Shown here: positions 12,344 through 21,304 of the stretch, piece after piece
Numbering within the stretch: the stretch's first letter is position 1
How the letters are laid out: the number at the start of each line of letters is the position of its first letter
From: Botryosphaeria dothidea
Lineage: Eukaryota; Ascomycota; Dothideomycetes; Botryosphaeriales; Botryosphaeriaceae
Assembly: GCA_011503125.2 (NCBI GenBank)
Contig: WWBZ02000001.1
Span: 1,054,001 to 1,118,000 of the forward strand
DNA length: 64,000 bases
Direction of reading: 5' to 3'
Translations under genes and position numbers: made by a program
The notes under the pieces: generated by a model
Seen by the model: only the letters and a program-made list of their open reading frames with translations
The model's database searches: none
Told to the model about the DNA's origin: nothing

Positions 12344-12684
12344 TTGCAGGTCCGGCTTATGCGGCTTATCATCATCTTACTCACGCTCAAAAATCCATAA
12401 AACTACGTATAACTCACCCACGAAGATTAGAAAATAAAGAAAAAGTAATCGAGTAGAAGAATCTCTCTAATTCTATATGCTTTTCTATTAGGATTCTTCC
12501 TAGAATTGTTACAATAAGTAGAAACATATACGCTAAATTTTCGCTAAGACTTCTAATTTATGAGAGGAACACAAAATCTCTCTTCTTTTCTGGTTCTTTT
12601 CTTCTTGTAGTTGAGTGATAGAGGGTATGGGTAGTTTGCAAGGCCTTTTCTCTCGCGATAAAGCCGCATAAGCCGGACCTGCAA
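12344..12684. mobile_element. MITE-like element with 27/28-bp terminal inverted repeats
   Basis: The left end (12344-12370) and right end (12657-12684) are inverted copies reading TTGCAGGTCCGGCTTATGCG then GCTT(T)ATC; they differ by a single T. Between them are about 285 bases of A/T-rich non-coding sequence, unlike its GC-richer neighbours. Size, structure and absence of an ORF fit a non-autonomous DNA transposon. I could not find a convincing target-site duplication: the flanks are gagcc and actac. The element lies in the epoxide hydrolase promoter region. Confidence 0.75.
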
Positions 12685-13344
12685 ACTACTTTTCATTACT
12701 GCAGCCGTGGAGATTCGTTCTCAATGCATTCCAGATGCACTGCGGGGTAAGATTGACGTCACTCAGCACGCCTTTTCAACCGCACCGACCATATTGCTGA
12801 AAGCCGTGCAGCCTATTCCCTCCACCCAAATTCTGTGGCTGTAATGCGGATCGGCGGCACTAGGCACAAGCCGTTGTCCAATCACATGCAAAGGTGTGCA
12901 ACTAATTCCTGTATCAACTGAGCACCTCGATAATTGTGCTGTATGTTTGCATCAAGCACCGACAGCAATACTTTCAGAAAAGTTTGCAACAGCGAGAGGA
13001 AAATGTACATGAAGAGTTGGAGCATTCTTCTTCGAGAAAGTACTCGGGAGAGCTTACGATGTTCTTGCTCTTTCCACGTCAAGCGAATGCTTCAGCAGCA
13101 AGCTTCTCGGTTGAAGGAAGGGCCCCACCCCCGCTGCTGCCAGGATCAACCCCCAAAGCCTCAAACTCCTTCTCCATGCTGACCATTCACCCTATCCCAA
13201 AGTTCGAGGACAACACACTGCGAGCACCATCGGGGCCAATTGAGCGCAATATCGGCTGGTGAAGGCTGTTGCTTTCTGATGGTTGCTGCGTCGTCTGACG
13301 TCATCCAGGATTCCTACACCCCCACTGTATGTACAGCGCCAAAA
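12685..13344. other. Intergenic, no supported gene
   Basis: 660 bases between the MITE and the DAO gene. Open frames up to 108 codons show no recognisable domain. It probably includes the DAO promoter, but no clear TATA box was found. Confidence 0.5.
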
Positions 13345-14634
13345 ATGCTATCCACACCCTCCGAGCCTAAGAAGGACATCGTTATCATCGGCAAGTTCCT
13401 CTTCCGCCTTGGTAGGATTCTATCCAGCTGACCCCGTCAATTGCAGGCGGTGGTGTCGTTGGCTGCTCAACAGCATATTTTCTTACCTACCGTGCTGATT
13501 ATAATCCGAACATCCATTCGGTGACCATTCTCGAAGCAAACGAAATTGCCAGTGGCGCTTCTGGTAAAGCCGGTGGCTTGGTTGCGGACTGGGCTACTCC
13601 GAACTGTCTTGCACCCCCTCAGTTTCAAGGCGCACAGCGAGCTCGCAGAAAAACATGACGGCGAGAAGCTCTGGGGCTACCGCCGTGTCTTCTGCGCCGA
13701 AGTCAACCTGCAGGCTCAGAAGGAAAGGGAATCAAATCTGACAGCTGGCGCCACCGACTCTGGCCATGGATACCCACCCGCGCTGGACTGGATCCAACCT
13801 GCAAGTATCCAATCCTACGCTGAGATCGGTACCCCTCAAAATTCCGCCCAAGTCCATCCATATCTCTTCACCACAACCATCTTCCGGCTTGCATTGGAAG
13901 CAGGTGCTCGTCTCATCCAGGGCAGCGCTGCCGCCATCGATTATTCGGACAACCGCAAGGCAATCGCGTCCGTAGCTTACACCCCGAAAGGCAGTGCTAC
14001 CACAACTACCATCGCTGCAACTGATGTCCTCATAGCTGCCGGTCCCTGGACGCCGAAAATCTTCCCTCGCGCACAGCTCCTCACACCGCGCGGCCACAGT
14101 ACTGTCGTAAAACCCACCGCCTCCATCTCACCATACATACTCTTCCCTAACATCGCCTCACCGCCGGAAGACTCTTCTTCCTGGCCATTCGTTTCTCCCG
14201 AGCTATATCCTCGTCCAGCAGACTCCCTTTTCGACGCCGATACCATCTACTCTGCCAGCGGCGACGACTACGAAGCACCACTCCCGCGCGGCACCGCGGA
14301 CGTGGTCGTTGATGAGCGCCGCTGCACCGACGTGTGGAAGGTGCTACGCAGCGTCGTCGGTCCGCAGGTCAGCGGCGGAGAGATCATCACGCAGCAGGCG
14401 TGCTACAAGCCGCAGATCAGGCAGCACGAGGACGGCGAGGAGGTGGGTCCGATTGTCGGTGCGGTGCCGGGCGTTAAGGGCTTGTGGTTAGCTACGGGGC
14501 ACGATGGGTGGGGCATCTCGAATGCGGCGGGGACGGGAGTGGTGGTGAGTGAGATGGTGTTTGAGGGGAGGGCGAGGAGCGCGGATTGTGAGGCGCTGGA
14601 CCCGCGGCATTTCTTGAAGGGGGAGGACGAGTGA
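13345..14634 (+). pseudogene. DAO-family FAD-dependent oxidoreductase with a one-base frameshift
   Basis: Amine/amino-acid oxidase-type flavoprotein (DAO fold). Exon 1 is 13345-13390 and exon 2 13447-14634; the intron has a GC donor (GCAAGT) and CAG acceptor, which alone keeps the FAD motif IIGGGVVGCSTAYFL in frame. The family signature SGASGKAGGLVADW follows. At 13614-13618 a run of five C puts the downstream frame one base off. Four C would give the expected LAPLSFKAHSELAE. After the run the second frame reads cleanly to GLWLATGHDGWGISNAAGTG, the C-terminal flavin-binding region, and the stop. The corrected length is about 410 aa, normal for the family. Either a real inactivating indel or a homopolymer assembly error. 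Confidence 0.8.
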
Positions 14635-15973
14635 ATGGGATAAACTGCCTAAGAGATGCGTTGGTGAGGGGTATAAGACTGTCCATGGGTGTAAAGAGTC
14701 GTTGGAGCGTGTTGAGTGTGAAGTTGTGTATCTATCAGCACGGGTCACAGCGCGGATCTGTGACTGAAAGCCGCACTGGCGGACCTCAAGTGTAGCGCGT
14801 AAGGTTACGTTGCTCCAAGTACGCCTGCTGAGTAAGTCATTACTGTGCAGAAGCGGCCTTGAATCAAGTCAGCTGCCGCGTCGACTGATGCTACGGGCGG
14901 CCGTAGCCTCCAGCAGACAATCCAATGACGTCGTTCTTACCTTTTGGGCAAAGTTGCAATTATTTTCGACCAATCAGAGCCACCAAAATGTACTACGTAA
15001 GCAGGCGAGCACTTTCGCTTAGTTGATCTGAAGCAATCAGTTGATCTGGGGCACCCCCGCCAGCCTACATAAACCCCCCTCCCCTTCAGCCTGAACACCT
15101 TCTTTTCTCCTCACTCCACTTTGCCCACACAAGGGCAAAGACCACTCCACACTCGGCCCCACCTTCTCACAAAGGGTCGAGTGCAATGGAAGCGGGGAGC
15201 AGGTGTCAAGGACGCATCTAAAGGAAAGTCCTGGGTGGGTGGGAATTCCCAGCGAGCCACGCGCAAACGCGCTTCGCTCGCTGGGGGATCAGAACGCCCG
15301 TCTTCCGTTCCTCTTTTGTAATATCTATCTTCTTTTTTGAGGTAACGAATTGATTGTTTTGTCTTCATGCCTGCTTGTGCCTCACTTGACTTGCCTGGTG
15401 TTGTGATCCTCATTGTTCTTGGCCGAGTCGGGGCGCCTGCCTCACTGTTCACTGCACCGCTGGGAGATCAGACACCCTTCTACTTCTTGGATGAGGAAGC
15501 TCTTTGGAGGTCTTTAGTGTGGTGGGTCAATCACGATAGTTTGAGACAACATACCCCGCCGCTGCGTTGTTCACTGATGTCGTTCTCGGATATTGATGTC
15601 CGTCACGCTCCATATTCCTCTCCTCACCCCGACCCTCCTTCCGCATCATCTAAACATCACCTATCACCATTCTCCCTTTTGCCTCACTCGTATTACTTAC
15701 TGTTACCTTCAATCCTGTCTTGCTCCGTGCGAGATCTCTGGTGTTTTCCTGGAAGCCTCGTTTCTTACTGACAAAGCGCGCCTTACATCACCCACCAACA
15801 GATAAAGGACAACAACTTCGAGACCCGACAGATGTCTCAATAACTCACTTGCTGAAAGTTGTAAGAATGATCCTCTTGTGAAGTTGCGCAAGATATCGAA
15901 ATTTTCCCCATCCGTAAAGCGGACTATTCTAAATGCAAGACCCCATCCAACAACGCCCCCTTCAACATGACGC
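14635..15973. other. Convergent intergenic region with a strong hairpin
   Basis: 1.3 kb between the DAO gene (+) and MPP10 (-). Around 15060-15120 there is a promoter-like pyrimidine-rich tract after TACATAAAC. An open frame of 134 codons at 15367 has no domain and an unlikely composition. The hairpin at 15248-15285 is listed separately. It may hold a non-coding transcript; nothing was firmly identified. Confidence 0.45.
15248..15285. repeat. Perfect 10-bp-arm inverted repeat (hairpin)
   Basis: Arms CCCAGCGAGC (15248-15257) and GCTCGCTGGG (15276-15285) are exact reverse complements. The 18-nt loop contains a further GCGC/GCGC pairing. It would fold very stably in RNA and lies in the intergenic region downstream of the DAO pseudogene. 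Confidence 0.7.
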
Positions 15974-18229
15974 TCACAATTTGAAATTACCAGCGCCACC
16001 TTGCGCTCGGCCGCTCTTGACAGCCTTGCCCTCAACATCGGTGACCTCGCCCTTCCTGTTGACGACCTTGACACCACCCTTCTTGAGGCCACTGATGACC
16101 TCCTTCCTCTCCTTCGTTTGCTTGCTCTCCTTCTTATCCGCACCGCCGGCCTTCGACATGCGCTCCTTGGCCCTCCTCCTCCTGCTCTTCTTCTCGTCGC
16201 GGCTGAGCTCATCCCTCGCGATGGGCATGCCGCCCTTAGTAACGACCTCGCCCTTGACATTCTCCTCACCCGGCGCGTACACCTCCTGCGGCGCCAGCAT
16301 ACTCGCGCCGCCGATGTCGCCGGCAGCCGTGGGCCGAGCATCCTCCATCGTGATGGCGGCGGCGTCGGTACGGATCTCGAGGTTGGCGCCGGCGGGCTTG
16401 GGCTTGTAGTGCCAGCTGCTGAGCGCGTCGAGCTTCGCGGCGACGTCGCGCCACAGCGCCTCAATCTCGCGGTGCTCCTTCTTGAGCTTCTCGTCCTTGA
16501 CGTCGACGTAGTTGGGGTCCGTCTTGCGCAGGTGCTCCTCCTCGTACTCCTCAGCCAGGCCCTTTTGTGCCTTGGTGTCTTCGAGCTCGAAGCGTCCGCG
16601 GCGGACGGGACCGGTGGCGAGATCTTCGGGGCGTCGGCGGATGACCTCGTCAAATTCGCGGGCGATGATGCGGCGCTTGATCAGGGACTCGATGTCTTCG
16701 CTGACTTCGGCGGTGATGACGGGGACGGGCTTGCCGGCGCGTTCGAAGTCGAGGTCCTCCTCGAGCAGGGAGTTCATCGGGCGGTCTGCTGCCCTTGCTT
16801 CACCGGATAGAGTCCACTCCCTCTTCTGTACGTTCTGTGCTTCCAAGCGGCGAATTTCTTCGGCAAGTTTAGCTTGACGGCGCTCGTGATTAGACTTTCG
16901 TGCTTTCGGGTCGTCACGATCGACGTCGCTGAGGTCCGAGGCGTCCTCGTCACCATCCGACTCTGCGAAGAGGTCCCGATGGACAGCTTCCATTGCCCTT
17001 CCCACCTCTTCGTCGGTTGGTGCTGATGCAGCCTTTTGGTGGTCAGCAGGGAAGTTGTGGGGGTGTGGACGGCCCTTCTTCTTCTTGCTGGCTTTCTTTG
17101 CGGGTGGCGCGAAGAAGTCGGTGTACATGATGTTGTTTGCGTTGCCCAAGTCACCCATGCCGTCCATCTCTCCCTCATCAATGGAAGCATCGTCCATATC
17201 GTCGTCACTGGCTCCCTCAGGCGCGTTGAGATCCATGTTGCCGAATGTTGGGCCATCCTCTTCATCCTCATCCTCACTGTCAACACCTGCTGCGCCCTCT
17301 TTTTGCAAGCCCTTCGCTACTAGAGAACCTGAGTTCATGGGATCTTCACCCCAATTAATTTCCTCCTCATCGCTTGCCTCTCCATCATCGTCGCCCCTTG
17401 TGTCTTGTTGCTCCAGAAACTCGGATTGGCGGTTGAAGTCGTCGATTGAGAAGAAGCCGTCGTTCAATCCATGCGGATCCGGGACATACTCCTCGGCGGC
17501 TTGGTCATCCTCCGACGCGTCCTCATCCTCAAAGTCATCCTTATCCATATCTATATCACCCATGTCGGTGCCATCTTCTTCTTCTGTATGGAAGCCCTCT
17601 TCGAACTCTTCTCCATGTTCGCCCATCTCATCTTCGTTCCCGGAAACATCTTCTCCGTCATATTCCCAGTCTACGCCCTCCTCGCCGAGCTCGCTCTTGT
17701 CCTCTCCGTCTGACTCGCCAACTTCGAAGCCCTCTTCATCGAAGCGAACCATTTTCACGCCATCCTGACCTGGGAAGCCATTAGCCAAAGCACCGTCGGT
17801 GTCCGACAGCGCGTGAGGCAGATCACGCTCAACCTCGGCCCGTGCGGCATCGAGAACCCTCTTGGACTGTTCCCAAACCTGCTCAACACCAAAACCATCG
17901 AGGTGAAGCTTCTTCAGCTGCAGCACCGGACCAGACTCGGAGTCGCCCTCGCCGCGTTTCCTCTTCTTACGCGCTTCTTGTTGGCGCTTAACTTGAACCT
18001 CGCTCACTCCGGAGGCCAAAGGGTCGAGGAGGTGTTTGGCGAGCGAGAGCGTGGCATTGTGTAGGTTTGACGTGGGTTGCAGGAAATCGTGCGGAGATGC
18101 GGAGAGCGCGGCGACGAGAGCTTGCGCAGCGGCGGAGTTGGTGTCAGAGGACGGCGGGGGCTGGAGGGATTGCGACGACAGCGTATGCGACGAGATCGAG
18201 CCCGTCGGCGAAAACGAAAGGGCGGGCAT
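15974..18229 (-). CDS. MPP10: U3 snoRNP protein Mpp10 (SSU processome)
   Basis: Single exon, 751 aa. Mpp10 binds Imp3 and Imp4 in the U3 snoRNP and is needed for 18S rRNA processing in the nucleolus. Family landmarks in order: LDGFGVEQVWEQ near residue 110, long acidic stretches (residues about 170-340), GLNDGFFSIDDFNRQSEF, IMYTDFFAPP, then the conserved C-terminal half with NSLLEEDLDFERAGKPVP, IESLIKRRI, EEHLRKTDPNYVD and KLDALSSWHYKPKP, and LAPQEVYAPGEE. A basic Lys/Arg-rich tail (KKSRRRRAKERMSK) suits a nucleolar protein. Start chosen at the first ATG of the open frame. No introns are needed. Confidence 0.94.
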   Translation of the reverse strand: MPALSFSPTGSISSHTLSSQSLQPPPSSDTNSAAAQALVAALSASPHDFLQPTSNLHNATLSLAKHLLDPLASGVSEVQVKRQQEARKKRKRGEGDSESGPVLQLKKLHLDGFGVEQVWEQSKRVLDAARAEVERDLPHALSDTDGALANGFPGQDGVKMVRFDEEGFEVGESDGEDKSELGEEGVDWEYDGEDVSGNEDEMGEHGEEFEEGFHTEEEDGTDMGDIDMDKDDFEDEDASEDDQAAEEYVPDPHGLNDGFFSIDDFNRQSEFLEQQDTRGDDDGEASDEEEINWGEDPMNSGSLVAKGLQKEGAAGVDSEDEDEEDGPTFGNMDLNAPEGASDDDMDDASIDEGEMDGMGDLGNANNIMYTDFFAPPAKKASKKKKGRPHPHNFPADHQKAASAPTDEEVGRAMEAVHRDLFAESDGDEDASDLSDVDRDDPKARKSNHERRQAKLAEEIRRLEAQNVQKREWTLSGEARAADRPMNSLLEEDLDFERAGKPVPVITAEVSEDIESLIKRRIIAREFDEVIRRRPEDLATGPVRRGRFELEDTKAQKGLAEEYEEEHLRKTDPNYVDVKDEKLKKEHREIEALWRDVAAKLDALSSWHYKPKPAGANLEIRTDAAAITMEDARPTAAGDIGGASMLAPQEVYAPGEENVKGEVVTKGGMPIARDELSRDEKKSRRRRAKERMSKAGGADKKESKQTKERKEVISGLKKGGVKVVNRKGEVTDVEGKAVKSGRAQGGAGNFKL

Positions 18230-21200
18230 GGCGTGAGGCGCGCGGCGAGTGCGAACTGTGGGCGCAAGCAGTCGCGGTTGCTCCTCTAGAAAAATTTAGG
18301 GTCGGGCCGGTGGTCCTTCGTCGCGCCAAGGTCTCCGCCCCGAGTGTCCTTATCGCGATAACAGCGGACTTCCGCTTTGCTTCCGCTCCATCTCCTCCCC
18401 CTGCACTTGCATCCCTCACGCTCGCTTGCTTGCCCACTCTTCGATGCACTTCACAGCGAGCGGTCCCACATCTCAACCTTATCGGGTTGCTGACGCCCCC
18501 GGCTCTGCGGCACGGCCCAGGAACCAATCCTTGGGCAGAGTGGAAGAGCGTGCTCGACCTGAGCGATCTGACTCGTCGGCAAAACAACATTGAAGCGGCC
18601 CAGATTCATCACCACCTGCAATCCCACCGGATACTTCCACCATGCCTATGCAAAACGCTCAATGCGCTCCACAGCAGTATGTCACCTCAGACGGAGTGGG
18701 CTGCTCCTGCGGGGTCCCGAATTCCCTAGCCGACGATAGCGTGAGCCTGTCGTTGCAAGCAGAGTTGCGTATAAAATGGAAAGATTTGCGCGGTACATTT
18801 TTTTTTTTCGACATGCTTGTTTATGTCCGGACGGGTTCTCAGGCTCCTTGGTGGAATCTATATCCGGATCCAATGAAGTCTGCGCCGACGAATCCCCTGA
18901 CAAGCCGGATTTAGTCAATCCTAGCGGCAGCCATTACGTAGAAACACTGATGGGAGTTAGCACATTCACATGAGCAATTTTTCTGACACTTTCTGCGAAG
19001 CTTTCAGAGGCAAAGGTCTCGGCCTCGACCCCTCATCTCGTACATTCCTGCTACATGAGCTCACCCGCAGGATAAACCGGTGAGCAGTATTGTCATCGAC
19101 ATCGCGTGCGACGAGGTCTCAATGTGAAGCGGGGATCATGGTAGTTGAAACGGCTGCGACCCTTTCTCCGCACATCGCACGCCTTGCACATCCCCAAACA
19201 CAGTAACTGGTCACACGACCCCACGCGAGACTCAAAGTGATTGACAACCTCATCTCTGTTCTTAGTAACATCACATGTATAGAACCGTCATGCAACGAAA
19301 GTTATACCACAGACGGCCTATTAGCATCCATATACTTGGCGCTCTTTGTTGTGTCGTAAGTCAGTCTTAGAAGGCGCAGCTTCGGAGAAGTTTTGTCAAA
19401 TCTGGAGTGGCGAGGGTTCGCCGCCAAAGGCATGCCTGCTGACGATCCGACAAAATGAATATACCCACAAGAGCCGCGTGGATTCGGACACTTCGCCGCG
19501 AGCTACACCGATCTTTGCAATACGGTTTGCTAAGCGGCACAGCAGCCATTGCAGAGATGCAGCGGAAAAAGAAAAAGAGAATGATACCCGATACTTTGAT
19601 GTACACGGAAGGTTTCGGGGGGTGAAGGCTGGAAAAGGAGAAAGATCCACCTGCGATTATCACTCAACGGACGATACAATAGCTTTCGTGCGCGCAGAAC
19701 AGACGAATACGAGTAGCAAGTATGGCGCGGTAGGTGCTGCCTGATATGCCCGACAAGGCAAGTGAAGGAAGAAATTTGCCATGCTGCTCGGCCTAAGAAA
19801 AGATGCACCGCAGCGAGCCGGACCATGCACGTATCCGGCGGAAGCAGGGGAGCCTGGGCGTGGCGGCCCCGTTGGCCGGTGGAGCCGATTCGACGCTCCA
19901 GACCAGAGCGACGAGCTGAATGGAGTGATTTTCAAGGAGAGAATGGGAGAGACACTGCGTTGTGGGCGGCGGTGCTGGGTCCGCGCAGAGAGCAGTTCGG
20001 AGCTGAACACGACCGGTCAATGCGGCAGACAGTGCGGCAGCAAGGCGTGCAAAGATGCCCGCAGGTCGCAATCGGCAGGCTTGGGTGCTCGGTACGCTGC
20101 CGAAAATGCAGCGCGCAAGAGTAGAAGCCGTGGTCTTGTAGTCGGGATCCGGCAGTTCTGATTGGGCCCGGGGCGTTGCTGGAGGTGGAAGGCCGCGCAT
20201 GGACGCTGGCAGCTCTTCTCCAACAGCCGTTAGCGCAAAGCTTAGCCACCGTCAGCAGCGAGGGGCCTAACTGAAGCAGTAAGTGAACACGCGACTTGCT
20301 CGAGACGGGTCCGATGGGCATAGCATCATCGACCGGCATGGAGCAGCAGAGAACAGACGATTCCTGGAGGCATGCATAGCTGCGGGGCCGCGCTGGAGGC
20401 AAAGAACGGGGAACGACGCTGCATACAAACACACGCAAGCGGGTCTCACATGCCTGCAAGACGCGATGGCGCGCGCTATGGCGGCTGGCCACGAGGGATC
20501 CTCCTGCTGCTCGTATTGATAGTCCAGCAGTCGGTCGCGACGATAACGCAGACGGTCCTGAGCGGTTGGCCGGCCAGCGCGCGCGCGCGACAACAGCTCC
20601 GACGGGAGCATTGCCAGTGTGGCTACTGGTCGGAGCGCGGACGGCGACAGGGACATGGGTGTGGTCAGCGGCGGGCGGGAGAAGGGCTCGGCGGCCAGGC
20701 CCTGCAGCATGAGGCCCACGATCAGCAGCATCTGGGTTCGTGCGTCTGCTCGGCAGCACGCACGGTGACGGCGGTTGCGACAGCTCCCCTGCGACCTGCT
20801 GTGCCAATCGCGACGGGCTGGGGACATGCTGCGTGCTCGCCGTACGGTGCGGAAACGGCTGGCCGGCGACGGCCTTGGACGTTGAGCTAGGACGAAGCCG
20901 TTGGCAGCCAATTCCTCGCGATCTCCGATAGTCGAGAGGCCTCGGGCTAGTGCGACAGCGTCACCGCGACTCTGGTCGCCCTGCGTGGCTTGGCGGAGAC
21001 TTTTATCAACGCGTGCGAGCCACCAGCCAAGCTCCCCAGCGCCAGTGCCCGACTCAGTTCAGACTCTCGTTTCTCCGCAGCCTCGCACAGACTGGACGCT
21101 GCCCTGCTGGTCCGCCAGTCCAAGCGCGCCGATTCTTATTATCCGCCCTCTCCCGCTTCGGCACCGCATCTTCTCCAGCGTCGCTGTCCTGCCGCAAGCT

Positions 21201-21304
21201 GCTCCAGCCACATGCTCTGCTGCCACAGTCCTGTCCACTCCCACCTCTCCCTCCCTGATCCCCACTCGCCCGCATTCCTCCCCTAACGCCGGTTCTGCTG
21301 GAGA
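18230..21304. other. Intergenic, divergent promoter region
   Basis: 3.1 kb between the divergent MPP10 (-) and SPX protein (+) genes. 19.8-21.3 kb is GC-rich and carries long but composition-driven open frames (up to 291 codons on the minus strand, rich in Ala/Arg/Pro/Ser) without motifs. No tRNA was recognised. It probably holds promoters and 5' UTRs. Confidence 0.5.

Noticed and set aside
15367..15771. 134-codon + frame in the DAO-MPP10 interval
   Set aside because: Tail is a translated CT-rich UTR-like stretch; no domain and no conserved feature.
15709..16653. 314-codon minus-strand open frame
   Set aside because: Alternate-frame shadow of MPP10 rich in Arg/Ser/Pro; the MPP10 frame carries the family motifs.
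19932..20911. 291- and 214-codon minus-strand frames
   Set aside because: Overlapping frames in GC-rich intergenic DNA, Ala/Arg/Pro/Ser-rich, no motif, no splice or start support.
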